Positions 17,241 to 25,923 of a stretch of 64,000 nucleotides of DNA are shown here, in pieces (position 1 is the stretch's first letter; each line of letters begins with the position of its first letter). Below the pieces are notes generated by a model. It ran no database searches. It saw only the letters and a program-made list of their open reading frames with translations, and was not told where the DNA came from. A program made the position numbers and the translations under genes. The stretch is from Peribacillus simplex NBRC 15720 = DSM 1321 (GTDB lineage Bacteria; Bacillota; Bacilli; Bacillales; DSM-1321), in NCBI RefSeq assembly GCF_002243645.1, contig NZ_CP017704.1, forward strand, positions 434,001 to 498,000, in the 5' to 3' direction.

Positions 17241-18674
17241 ATGAAGAAAAAGTGGCAATTGTGGATTGGTGGTAAATGGCGTGAGGCTAAATCATATGAG
17301 CCATTATTTAATCCCCATTCAAACGAAGAAATTGCACAAATCGGACAGGCTGAACCAGCTGATGCCATTGAAGCGATTGTTGAAGCAAATTCAGCTTTTC
17401 AGAAATACCGATCCTACCCTGCTCACGCACGAGCAGAAATTTTATTTAAAGCTGCATCAATCATGGAAGAACGCAGTGAAGAACTTGCGAAAATCATTTC
17501 TCTAGAGGCGGCGAAAACGATTCGAAATGCTCGTGAAGAAATGAATCGTACGGTTCAGACCTATCGTTTTGCTGCAGAAGCATCCAAGAACAATTATGGA
17601 GAACAGATCCCGATGGATGCGGCAGTGGGTGGGGTAAACCGTTTTGGCTTCACGGTTCGCACCCCGATTGGCGTCGTTACCGCGATTACCCCATTTAACT
17701 TTCCATTTAATCTGGTCGCCCATAAAGTTGGTCCAGCTATTGCGGCTGGAAATTCGATTGTGTTAAAACCTGCCGAACAAACCCCGTTGAGTTCACTGGT
17801 TCTTGCCGATATTTTTAAAGAAGCAGGGTTGCCAGATGGAGTATTGAACATCATACCGGGCAAAGGGGATGTTTTAAGTGAAGCCTTGACGACCCATCCA
17901 CATGTAAAAAAAGTGACTTTCACAGGCAGTGTAGAGGTCGGACACCTTATCCAGCAGCAGGCAGGCTTCCGTAAGCTTACCCTTGAACTCGGATCCAATT
18001 CGCCTTTCATCATTGATGAAGGAGTCGACATCGATAAAATTATTCAAAGAAGTGTGATGGGTTCATTTACGAATAATGGGCAGGTGTGTATCTCTATTCA
18101 ACGAATTTATGTCCACAAATCACTATACCAACAATTTTTAGATCGATTCGTAAGTACAACAAAACAGCTTGTCATCGGTTCCCCACTCGAGGAAAATACA
18201 AATATTACAGCGGTTATTTCAAAAAAATCATTGGAACGGTTACAAAGTTGGATTGACGAGGCAGTACAGGAAGGAGCAAAAATTGAGTGCGGCGGTACAG
18301 TGGAAGGTAATGTACTATTGCCTACCGTCTTAACCAATGTAAATCGTGACTCAAAGGTATTTCGTTTCGAAGTATTTGGTCCAATTGTTTGCATTTTCCC
18401 ATTCGATACGCTGGATGATGCCATCAATGATGCAAATGATTCGCGTTACGGATTGAACTCAGGAGTGATGACACCGAGTATAGAACGAGCTTTTTATGCG
18501 GCGGAACGCTTGGAAACAGGTGGAGTCGTAATCAATGATATCCCAACTTATCGGATTGATAATATGCCCTATGGTGGCTGGAAGGACAGTGGTGTTGGCC
18601 GAGAAGGCGTCAAATATGCGATGGATGAAATGATGGAGCAGAAGTTTATCAGCTTTAAAATAAGCGACAATTGA
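17241..18674 (+). CDS. NAD(P)-dependent aldehyde dehydrogenase
   Basis: 477 residues from ATG at 17241 (TTGGAGG upstream). Motifs: FPFNLVAHKVGPAIAAGNSI with the catalytic Asn region before it (TPFNFPFN), cofactor-binding FTGSVEVG, catalytic Glu in LELGSNSP, catalytic Cys in NNGQVCISIQRIYV, and the C-terminal PYGGWKDSGVGREG. It oxidises an aldehyde to the acid. Subgroup resembles the non-phosphorylating glyceraldehyde-3-phosphate/lactaldehyde dehydrogenases. It lies in one operon with the ThDP enzyme, which could supply the aldehyde or acyloin. Confidence 0.93.
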   Translation: MKKKWQLWIGGKWREAKSYEPLFNPHSNEEIAQIGQAEPADAIEAIVEANSAFQKYRSYPAHARAEILFKAASIMEERSEELAKIISLEAAKTIRNAREEMNRTVQTYRFAAEASKNNYGEQIPMDAAVGGVNRFGFTVRTPIGVVTAITPFNFPFNLVAHKVGPAIAAGNSIVLKPAEQTPLSSLVLADIFKEAGLPDGVLNIIPGKGDVLSEALTTHPHVKKVTFTGSVEVGHLIQQQAGFRKLTLELGSNSPFIIDEGVDIDKIIQRSVMGSFTNNGQVCISIQRIYVHKSLYQQFLDRFVSTTKQLVIGSPLEENTNITAVISKKSLERLQSWIDEAVQEGAKIECGGTVEGNVLLPTVLTNVNRDSKVFRFEVFGPIVCIFPFDTLDDAINDANDSRYGLNSGVMTPSIERAFYAAERLETGGVVINDIPTYRIDNMPYGGWKDSGVGREGVKYAMDEMMEQKFISFKISDN

Positions 18675-18704
18675 ACATAGGGAAAATTATAAACCCGTAT
18701 TATA

Positions 18705-18745
18705 TGAGACGGCGATATCTTAAAGATTTCGTCTTCTTGTTTTGT
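18705..18745 (+). terminator. Probable terminator of the ThDP enzyme-aldehyde dehydrogenase operon
   Basis: AGACG-gc-GATATCTT / AAAGAT-tt-CGTCT, an imperfect stem followed by TCTTGTTTT. The stem has internal mismatches. Confidence 0.5.
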
Positions 18746-18889
18746 CGTAAATTAATGTTTTTATTGTAGCCTTTGTTCTTATTATTAATGGGCACAATCA
18801 TTTCTTCATTTCATCATCACTTCTATACATAGGCGATTTTTTCATAACTAAAACTGTTTTTTTGTTTTCATGTAATCTAGTTGAAAAAA

Positions 18890-18918
18890 AATAAAAAGCC
18901 ACCATATACGGTAGCTTT
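18890..18918 (-). terminator. Terminator of the SnoaL-like gene
   Basis: On the minus strand AAAGCTACC-gtatat-GGTGGCTTT followed by TTTATTTTTTT, directly after the stop codon at 18925. Confidence 0.85.
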
Positions 18919-18924
18919 CACCAA

Positions 18925-19332
18925 TCACTTCAATTCTTCAATTATTTCAGCACCATAAGAGTTGTCGATTATGCAGCGCCATGTACCCGTGGAATCCTTT
19001 TTAAATACATATGTCGCGGTTCTTTCCATAGAGAATTCGGAATCGTCCTTTTGATTGGCACTTAGCTGGGCTTTTGCCACAACCAATGCCGTATCACCCG
19101 TTTCGATTATTGCCATCTTTTCTTGTTTGACGATTAAACTATGATTAAAGTATTCAGCGATAGCAATGAATGCCCGCCGAATTTCCTCTTTTCCTTTTGC
19201 GAATGTTCCAGGTTTGACAACTAAAGTCGCATCCTCTGAATAGAACTCCATTAAATGATCGAAATCCTCATTATTTATTGCCCTGTCCGCATTTTTTATG
19301 ACTTGTTCCAGCTCATGATTCTGCATATTCAC
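18925..19332 (-). CDS. SnoaL-like / DUF4440 NTF2-fold protein
   Basis: 135 residues with an NTF2-like fold. Signs: IKNADRAINNEDFDHLMEFY, YSEDATLVVKPGTFAKGKEE, and the closing TGTWRCIIDNSYG, as in YybH/ketosteroid isomerase-like proteins. It is cytoplasmic. Function is unknown; related proteins act as small isomerases, hydrolases or polyketide cyclases. Start supported by GGAGG upstream (AAAAGGAGGGTGAAT). The last ~112 bases are duplicated at 8129-8241. Its own terminator shows it is a single-gene unit. Confidence 0.85.
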   Translation of the reverse strand: MNMQNHELEQVIKNADRAINNEDFDHLMEFYSEDATLVVKPGTFAKGKEEIRRAFIAIAEYFNHSLIVKQEKMAIIETGDTALVVAKAQLSANQKDDSEFSMERTATYVFKKDSTGTWRCIIDNSYGAEIIEELK

Positions 19333-19493
19333 CCTCCTTTTCAGCTACTCTTAATTAGAGCGCTCTTTTACTAATTGATGTTCGACTGCCATGATGGAGT
19401 TTCCTGCTCATTAAGAGAAAAGAGTATGCTTAAAATCATTTATATAAAAGTTGAATTCCCACCATTGTTCTTCATCTAAAATACCCAAAAGAA

Positions 19494-20300
19494 TCAATAT
19501 GTCAGTTGTTGTTTCCATTGTTCTAATGAGGCAAGCAAGTTAGGCATTCCTTCCTGACCGAAATATTCCAGAGAAACAAAGCCTGTATAATTTCGCTTTC
19601 TCAATTCTTCGAGTAAGCGAATATTGTCAACATCCCCACTAAAAATGGGTGCTGGTTTGTTTTTATAACGTTCTTTATGATTGTAGTGATAATTTTTTAA
19701 ATGTACATGGCTGACATGGGGGAAAATGGATTCCAATACCTCTTTCGGATTCAATTGATCAACGTATAAGTTAGCACCATCGAAAATCAGTTTTATCCGT
19801 GGATGGTCGATATCTTCTAAAAGCTTATGAATGGCTTCGAGGTTATCAGCAAAGGAGTCATAGTGAATTTCTATTGCTACATCCACTCCATAGAGATCTG
19901 CCATTTGTCCTAATTTATTTAACTCGGTTGCCGTTTCCGACCATTGTTCTGGTGAGGCATTCCTTGATGCAATATGTCCTGCGAACGTCCGTATTAATGG
20001 GCAGTTTAATTGATGAGCCATATCTAACAATCTTCTTGCTTGATTGATTTCGTTTTGATGTTCTTTTTGGTTCCAGAGTTTCGAAAAAGTCGTATATCCA
20101 CTAATGGAAGGTATTTGTAAATCATTGGTTTCAAGTAATTTGGCTAATTTGTCCAGTGGTCCGTGCTTCTCCTGAAATCGTTCTATATGTTTATTCCATA
20201 ATTCAAGTCCTTTAACATCCGCTTGCAACGGAAGCAGCCAATTTATTATTTCCTCTATGTCCCATTCTTTAAATCCTGTTGTGCATAAACTCAGTTTCAA
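19494..20300 (-). CDS. Sugar phosphate isomerase/epimerase-like TIM-barrel protein
   Basis: 268 residues from TTG at 20300, chosen because AGGAG and AGGCGG lie just upstream and the protein then begins with the family start MKLSLCTTGFKEWDIEEI. AP-endonuclease-2/xylose isomerase-like barrel with metal residues in VAIEIHYDSFADN, KLIFDGANLYVDQ, HVHLKNYHYN and FVSLEYFGQEG. Members act as epimerases, inosose isomerases or dehydrated-sugar lyases (including 3-dehydroshikimate dehydratases that make protocatechuate). Its gene is 31 bases after an MFS importer gene, at the end of the aromatic cluster. Substrate unknown. Confidence 0.85.
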   Translation of the reverse strand: MKLSLCTTGFKEWDIEEIINWLLPLQADVKGLELWNKHIERFQEKHGPLDKLAKLLETNDLQIPSISGYTTFSKLWNQKEHQNEINQARRLLDMAHQLNCPLIRTFAGHIASRNASPEQWSETATELNKLGQMADLYGVDVAIEIHYDSFADNLEAIHKLLEDIDHPRIKLIFDGANLYVDQLNPKEVLESIFPHVSHVHLKNYHYNHKERYKNKPAPIFSGDVDNIRLLEELRKRNYTGFVSLEYFGQEGMPNLLASLEQWKQQLTY

Positions 20301-20331
20301 TGTAATTCCGCCTTTCTCCTTTTTATTTTTA

Positions 20332-21672
20332 TCATTCAGTGATTTCAATACGTTGGACTTTCCCGAGAAGAAAGATATAAGCAAAAGCGCCAATTAGAGC
20401 CACTACGGATATGAAGGTTAGCGCTGCTGCATAAGAATGTGTCGCACTAATGATTAAACCGACGATTAACGGAGATAATGCCCCACCAATGTTAGCTACA
20501 AAATATAGTGAAGAACCCGTTAGGCCTACCATTCCTTTCGGGGCAATATCAGCTAAAAGAGCACCGGTAACCGTTGATGCCATCCCCTGTCCGAAGAATG
20601 CTATTGCCATAAAGGTGATGACTATGTTTGGTGAATCCGTATAATTCCCCCCGAGAATCAAACAAGAAAGTAACAATCCGACAATAATGGGCAGTTTACG
20701 TGCCATTCCGGTTGATAACCCGCGTATTATCATCCAATCGGAACATCGGCCGCCAATCAGAGTTCCTAGTATAGCTACTATGTATGGGATACTTGCATAA
20801 ATTCCGGTTTTTAACATCGTCATTCCCTTTTCATCAATCAAATAGGATGGAAACCAAGTCATAAAGAAAAACAAAGTAGTTTGAATGGAAAATTGCCCGA
20901 TGAACATTCCCCAAATTTGACGGTGTTTAAGCAGTTGGCCAATCCGTTTCCAGGAGAAAGGATGCTTCTCTTCGGTACCGATCATCCCTCCGCCTTCTTT
21001 GATATAGTTTAGCTCCTGCTGAGAAATACGCTTATGTTCCCTTGGGTTCCGATAGAATCCATACCAAACCAATCCAATAAGAATCCCTATAATTCCGGCG
21101 ATATAAAACAGGTAATTCCAGCCAAAGGTTATGATGATCCAAGTAAAAACTGGAGTCAGGAAGGCTAACCCAATATATTGGGTACCCGTATAAATCCCTA
21201 CCGCAGTAGCCCGTTCTTTTTTAGGAAACCACTCGGATACACACCAGGCATTAGTAGGTATGGAGGGAGATTCAAAGGCACCCAGTCCTATGCGATATGT
21301 AATCAGTGACGATATACTTTTCGCGGTACCTACCATGAATGTAAATACAGACCAAAAAATGAGGGAAACCGTGTATACCTTTCTAGGACCAAATCTATCA
21401 AGAAAGTAGCCGCTAAATAGCATGGAGAAGGTATAGCTCCAGCCAAATACGGAAAATATGATTCCCATTAAAGCCGGATCTATTTGTAAATCGGCTTGAA
21501 TATTCGGAGCCGCAAGCGAAATGATGGCACGGTCGATGTAATTTATACAAGTGACTAAAGCAATTAGAAATAGGATAAACCATCGAACAGTTTTCTTTTT
21601 TCCTTTTTTTAATCTGTCCGTTACCATTTCCGGTGTGCGATCTTCTATTATTGCCTTTAATTCTGAGCTCAA
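20332..21672 (-). CDS. MFS transporter, anion:cation symporter (ACS) type
   Basis: 446 residues from TTG at 21672, which has AGGGGG seven bases upstream. Twelve membrane segments. ACS marks: CINYIDRAIISLAAPNIQAD in segment 1, SGYFLDRFGPRKVY in loop 2-3 (MFS motif) and CVSEWFPKKERATAVGIYTG after segment 4. Members import sugar acids and aromatic acids such as hydroxyphenylacetate. It precedes the isomerase-like gene, so a sugar acid or quinate-like substrate is possible. Confidence 0.88.
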   Translation of the reverse strand: MSSELKAIIEDRTPEMVTDRLKKGKKKTVRWFILFLIALVTCINYIDRAIISLAAPNIQADLQIDPALMGIIFSVFGWSYTFSMLFSGYFLDRFGPRKVYTVSLIFWSVFTFMVGTAKSISSLITYRIGLGAFESPSIPTNAWCVSEWFPKKERATAVGIYTGTQYIGLAFLTPVFTWIIITFGWNYLFYIAGIIGILIGLVWYGFYRNPREHKRISQQELNYIKEGGGMIGTEEKHPFSWKRIGQLLKHRQIWGMFIGQFSIQTTLFFFMTWFPSYLIDEKGMTMLKTGIYASIPYIVAILGTLIGGRCSDWMIIRGLSTGMARKLPIIVGLLLSCLILGGNYTDSPNIVITFMAIAFFGQGMASTVTGALLADIAPKGMVGLTGSSLYFVANIGGALSPLIVGLIISATHSYAAALTFISVVALIGAFAYIFLLGKVQRIEITE

Positions 21673-21930
21673 TATTTTTCCCCCTAACCTAATGCCCAAC
21701 TTTAGTACATCGTTCTACTAATTTAATTGAAATTTCATAAATGCTTGTATGTTTCCTGCAATTACTTATCAATCTGAGTTAATATTTTCAAGAGCAGCCC
21801 CAAGGAACATTGAAAGCAGATACCCTTGTTGCAAAGTTAAGCAACTTAAGGGATTGTTTTTTGAATTGTGAATCATTTCTTTAGATAGTTACAGTCTTCT
21901 CTGATTCTACCTCTTCATTATCATCCTTGA

Positions 21931-23247
21931 CTACCCTGTCAAAAGATCCATGTTTTCTTGGACAAGAAGATAACCGATCGCTGCGATGATACTTGGAAGG
22001 GCAAATGTAGCAAAAGCCACCTTTGGATTCATGCCTGTTGTCAGAAGAAAGGCAATAAAAGTAGGAGCTATAATTGAGCCAATCCTGCCTATAGCTTGCG
22101 AATAGCCCATACCCGTCGTACGGATTTCACGGGGGTAATATTCTGTGATGTACGGATTGGCTAAGTTCATGGCACCCACAGTACAGGCACCCCCCACAAA
22201 TATCAGTATATATACTCCGAAGGTATTCGTCGTAGCGCTCAATGCGACAAAGGTAACGGCCCCTATTAAGAATAGTGTAACAAGAATTTTACGATGTCCC
22301 ATTTTTCCAGCATAATAACCGCCTACTAAGGAACCTCCAATTTGACCAAGGCATAAAACCAGATTAAATGAAAGGCTTGAGGTGATACTGAATCCGGAAT
22401 CCTGCATCATTTTTGGAAGCCATGTATTTAATCCATAAGCCATCATCAATGTACAGAACACAGCCACCCATATGGAAATCGTACTGAATGTCCGTTTGTT
22501 CGTAAATAGTTTTTTTACTGGAGATCCTTTCCCCCTCTGTACAGCTTCACTAAGCCTGAAATCATCTGTTTCTTTAAAATCCCCTTCTGGTTTGACTTTA
22601 TTGAGGATTTCAACAACCTTACTTATTTCCTTCTTTACTAAATAGTAGGAAAGGGATTCAGGAAACTGCTTCATGAATATTGGAAGTGTAAGTAATGGCA
22701 GAATTCCAATAAAGTACAATACACGCCAATCCGTATAAGGAATGATATACATTCCCACTAATGATGCCATGATTCCACCGATTGAATAGCCACAATACAT
22801 CGCAGCTACAATGATGGCCCGATTTTGTTTTGGGGAATATTCAGTCATTAGCGATATAACATTCGGCATCAAAGCTCCCATGCCCATTGCCGCAATGAAA
22901 CGCATGACGGTGAACCATGTGAGGTTAGGGGCAATCCCTGCCCCCAAGGTAAATACGCTGAACAAAATCATACAAATAACGAGAACATTTTTCCGACCAT
23001 ATTTATCTGCAATCGGTGCTAAAATCAGGGCACCCATCATCATGCCGAATAAGGAATAACTGCCGACTGCCCCTGCCTGAATGGAAGTTAAACCCCACTC
23101 TTCCATCATCCAAGGCAAACCCACACCATACATCGCAATATCATACCCGTCGAAAGCGATGGCATAAAAACACCAAAGAAAAACAAGTAAATGAAAGCGG
23201 TTAAATTTACTGGCAGCAATAATATCCGAAGCAACTACACTACGCAT
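21931..23247 (-). CDS. MFS transporter, aromatic acid:proton symporter (AAHS) type
   Basis: 438 residues, twelve membrane segments. AAHS hallmark DGYD occurs in segment 1 (AIAFDGYDIAMYGVGLP), with the loop motif APIADKYGRKNVL and EYSPKQNRAIIVAAMYCGYS. Family members (BenK, PcaK) take up benzoate, hydroxybenzoate or protocatechuate. It is the next gene after catechol 1,2-dioxygenase, so it probably imports the aromatic acid that the UbiD system decarboxylates. Confidence 0.9.
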   Translation of the reverse strand: MRSVVASDIIAASKFNRFHLLVFLWCFYAIAFDGYDIAMYGVGLPWMMEEWGLTSIQAGAVGSYSLFGMMMGALILAPIADKYGRKNVLVICMILFSVFTLGAGIAPNLTWFTVMRFIAAMGMGALMPNVISLMTEYSPKQNRAIIVAAMYCGYSIGGIMASLVGMYIIPYTDWRVLYFIGILPLLTLPIFMKQFPESLSYYLVKKEISKVVEILNKVKPEGDFKETDDFRLSEAVQRGKGSPVKKLFTNKRTFSTISIWVAVFCTLMMAYGLNTWLPKMMQDSGFSITSSLSFNLVLCLGQIGGSLVGGYYAGKMGHRKILVTLFLIGAVTFVALSATTNTFGVYILIFVGGACTVGAMNLANPYITEYYPREIRTTGMGYSQAIGRIGSIIAPTFIAFLLTTGMNPKVAFATFALPSIIAAIGYLLVQENMDLLTG

Positions 23248-23290
23248 GTTCCGCCTCCCATCTTTTTAAAAATATCTGTTTAGAATGTAT

Positions 23291-23320
23291 TTTCCGAGTT
23301 CCAAAATAGGAACTCGGAAA
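23291..23320. terminator. Perfect 12-bp hairpin, possible terminator after catA
   Basis: TTTCCGAGTTCC-aaaata-GGAACTCGGAAA. It lies between the dioxygenase gene and the AAHS transporter gene. T-rich DNA flanks it on the plus side; on the minus side only AAAATAC follows, so termination may be partial and lower transporter expression. Confidence 0.55.
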
Positions 23321-23469
23321 AATCGAAAAAATCAGATAACGAAGAGTGGGTTGTTTCATTAGCAAACTACTTTCATTTTCAGTACCCACTTAGGCACTTT
23401 CGTTGGATACATAGGTATATTTACTAACCTTTTTTCTGAGAATATTTGCCTGCGTATTCATAGGGATGA

Positions 23470-24282
23470 TTAGTTTTTCACGACAGCTTTATTGAAAACA
23501 GGTTTATCTTGTAATCTAAGTTCAAAATCTAAATGAGCCGTATAATAATCATTGTTCAATCCTTTTTCTGCACCGGAATGTTTATCTAACTTCGTAATTA
23601 AGCTTCCACGAACACCTTGTGCAACATCATTTTCTAAATATTCATCGCCTTCAAAATATATTTGTGTTACTAATCTATCGCCATTTTCCGGTTGGAACAA
23701 TAGATGTAAATGTGCTGGACGAAATGAATGATGATCAATCCACTTTAAGAACTGACCAGAAGGCCCATCTGTTGGAATTGAATAATTACCCGGTACAACT
23801 GTTTTAATTTCAAAATTACCATTCGCATCCGTATAAAAAACACCACGTAAATTATCATCTGGAATACCTTCAGCGAAGTATGAGTATTCACCATTTGTAT
23901 CAGCCTGCCACATATCGATTTTGGTATTTGCCAACGGATTTCCATTAACATCTTTCACTGATCCTGAAAAGAAAAGTGCTTCACCTGGTTCATTTTCACG
24001 TTGTGGCAGCACTCCAGGATTTTGGACGACTGGCGTATTTTCAATGTAATATGGTCCTAGAATAGTAGGTTCAGTTCCTTTTACACTTTTATACATTTCT
24101 TGAAGTGCATGAGTTTCAAAGAAAACATCCATAAACAACGGAATTTCCCCTGCCCTGCCTAATTGATCCATCCAATCAACAAGAGCTTGATAGTCATTAT
24201 GATCAATTTCGTATTCACTAACTAATTCCTTGAATTTAACTACCAATCCATTATAAACGTCGATTACTTTTTGATTCTTCAT
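23470..24282 (-). CDS. catA: Catechol 1,2-dioxygenase (intradiol)
   Basis: 270 residues. Non-haem Fe(III) intradiol dioxygenase that opens catechol to cis,cis-muconate. Expected ligands are seen: Tyr133 in GEYSYFAEG, Tyr167 in VPGNYSIPTDGP, and His191 and His193 in RPAHLHLL. The helical N-terminal linker domain (residues 1-75) and TILGPYYIENTP fit catechol or hydroxyquinol dioxygenases rather than protocatechuate 3,4-dioxygenase, which has two subunits. Hydroxyquinol as substrate cannot be excluded, but the neighbouring muconate cycloisomerase favours catechol. Start ATG with GGAGG upstream. Confidence 0.92.
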   Translation of the reverse strand: MKNQKVIDVYNGLVVKFKELVSEYEIDHNDYQALVDWMDQLGRAGEIPLFMDVFFETHALQEMYKSVKGTEPTILGPYYIENTPVVQNPGVLPQRENEPGEALFFSGSVKDVNGNPLANTKIDMWQADTNGEYSYFAEGIPDDNLRGVFYTDANGNFEIKTVVPGNYSIPTDGPSGQFLKWIDHHSFRPAHLHLLFQPENGDRLVTQIYFEGDEYLENDVAQGVRGSLITKLDKHSGAEKGLNNDYYTAHLDFELRLQDKPVFNKAVVKN

Positions 24283-24309
24283 AATAATTCCTCCAATTTT
24301 TATAAGTTT

Positions 24310-25503
24310 TTATATCTGTTTATTTTCAATAATGGTACTAATTCCCAATCCACCTGCTATACATAATGTGATTAGCCCATATCTTTTTCCGGTTCTTTCT
24401 AGCTCATGTATCAATTTGGTTGCCAAAATTGCTCCAGTGGCACCAATTGGATGGCCCATGGCAATGGCACCGCCGTTAGGATTCACCTTATTCATATCAA
24501 GCTTCAATTCTTTAATTACTGCCAATGCTTGTGCAGAAAAGGCTTCGTTCAGTTCTATTAAATCAATATCATTCAGTTTCAGCCCTGACATTTGAAGCGC
24601 TTTCAAGGTAGAGTTGACAGGCCCCAGCCCCATAAAATTCGGTGATACGCCTGCAGCCGCTTGAGCAATCACTCTTGCTTTTGGCTTTTTACCACGCCTT
24701 TTTGCTGCTTCTTCCGACATAAGTATCAGAGCGGATGCACCATCATTTCTTCCACTACTATTTCCTGCGGTTACCGTTCCATTTTTCTTGAAAAACGGTT
24801 TTAAACTAGCCAACTTTTCCAGACTGGTTTCTCTTGGGTGCTCATCCACATTAAATTCGATTACACCCTTTTTCGTTTTTATTTGATAGGGAACGATTTC
24901 TTTCGTAAATATTTCAGTAGAAATTGCCCGTCTTGCATTTTCTTGGCTCCTTAAAGCAAATTCATCTTGTTCAGTTCTTGAAATGGAATATTTTTCAGCC
25001 AGATTTTCTGCTGTCATTCCCATTGTTAACATACCGTATTCTTCAATGGGCTGTGAACCTGGCTGGCTTTCCGTATTCGGGTCCAATAACTGTCCATTGC
25101 CTGATTTCAACCCAAAACGGATATTTCTCATATAGTATGGAGCCGTGCTCATTGATTCCGCTCCACCTGCAATGATTACATCTCCGAATCCGCATTGTAT
25201 TTGTTGACTTGCAGAATTGATCGCCTGGATGCCGGATCCGCATTGTCGGTGAACGGTATAACCTGGTACTTCCACAGGAAAACCTGCCCGGAGCGATGCA
25301 ACTCTTGCCAAATTTGACGCGTCTGAACTTTGTTTCGCTTGTCCCATAATCACTTCATCAATACTCTCTTTAGGAATATCCGCTCTCTTGATAACTTCAT
25401 CAAGGACAGCAGCTGCCAGGAAATCGGCAGGAACATTTTCCAATGCTCCCCCTAATTTCCCGATAGCGGTGCGAACCGAGTCTATAATAACTACATTGCT
25501 CAA
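24310..25503 (-). CDS. Thiolase (acetyl-CoA acyltransferase / beta-ketoadipyl-CoA thiolase)
   Basis: 397 residues. Thiolase active site: Cys88 in VHRQCGSGIQAI, the His in GHPIGATGAI and the second Cys in TLCIAGGLGI (CxGG type; the usual form is CGGG). It cleaves a 3-ketoacyl-CoA with CoA. In this cluster the expected substrate is beta-ketoadipyl-CoA, giving succinyl-CoA and acetyl-CoA. It lies five bases downstream of the DUF3870-like gene and 27 bases before catA, all in one transcript. Confidence 0.92.
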   Translation of the reverse strand: MSNVVIIDSVRTAIGKLGGALENVPADFLAAAVLDEVIKRADIPKESIDEVIMGQAKQSSDASNLARVASLRAGFPVEVPGYTVHRQCGSGIQAINSASQQIQCGFGDVIIAGGAESMSTAPYYMRNIRFGLKSGNGQLLDPNTESQPGSQPIEEYGMLTMGMTAENLAEKYSISRTEQDEFALRSQENARRAISTEIFTKEIVPYQIKTKKGVIEFNVDEHPRETSLEKLASLKPFFKKNGTVTAGNSSGRNDGASALILMSEEAAKRRGKKPKARVIAQAAAGVSPNFMGLGPVNSTLKALQMSGLKLNDIDLIELNEAFSAQALAVIKELKLDMNKVNPNGGAIAMGHPIGATGAILATKLIHELERTGKRYGLITLCIAGGLGISTIIENKQI

Positions 25504-25507
25504 TTTT

Positions 25508-25846
25508 CTACCCCCTGCTATTTTTATTTCTTTCTTCTAAACTATCCTTATATCTTTGGTGTGCTATTTTCAAGGCAACAATTACCGACTGCTGCGATGG
25601 AGCTAAAAAGTCCGTTTTAATATTCTCTATTAAGGAATCAATATCTTTACTAAAATCGAAACCAACTATCATTCGCTTAAAAAAATCCTGGGCCAAAGTT
25701 GTTAAAAACGTAAATTCTGCATTAATGATAATGTGACTTTCCTTGTGGATTTCAAGTACCATCCCAGCGTATTTATAATTTTCATACATGCTCGTATTTT
25801 GCGGTGCCTTCGCATAGGCCGTGATTAATAATGTTGGCTGTCCCAT
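25508..25846 (-). CDS. DUF3870-like small protein
   Basis: 112 residues. The layout TLLITAYAKAPQNTS, GMVLEIHKESHIIINAEFTF and SVIVALKIAHQRYKDSLEE resembles DUF3870 proteins, which often accompany catabolic genes; this family name is from memory and not searched. No catalytic motif, signal or membrane segment is visible. Tight coupling to the thiolase gene (4-base gap) implies a role in the same pathway. Confidence 0.6.
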   Translation of the reverse strand: MGQPTLLITAYAKAPQNTSMYENYKYAGMVLEIHKESHIIINAEFTFLTTLAQDFFKRMIVGFDFSKDIDSLIENIKTDFLAPSQQSVIVALKIAHQRYKDSLEERNKNSRG

Positions 25847-25923
25847 ATAAAACTACATCCTCTCAAGATTACTTGCATAAACTAGTGTGGGTGTTCCATA
25901 ATCCCCTTTCCAGTTTATATTAA

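Noticed and set aside
21823..21862. Hairpin CCCTTgTTGC ... GCAActtAAGGG between the two MFS genes
   Set aside because: Mismatched stem and its T run points to the plus strand, where no gene ends.
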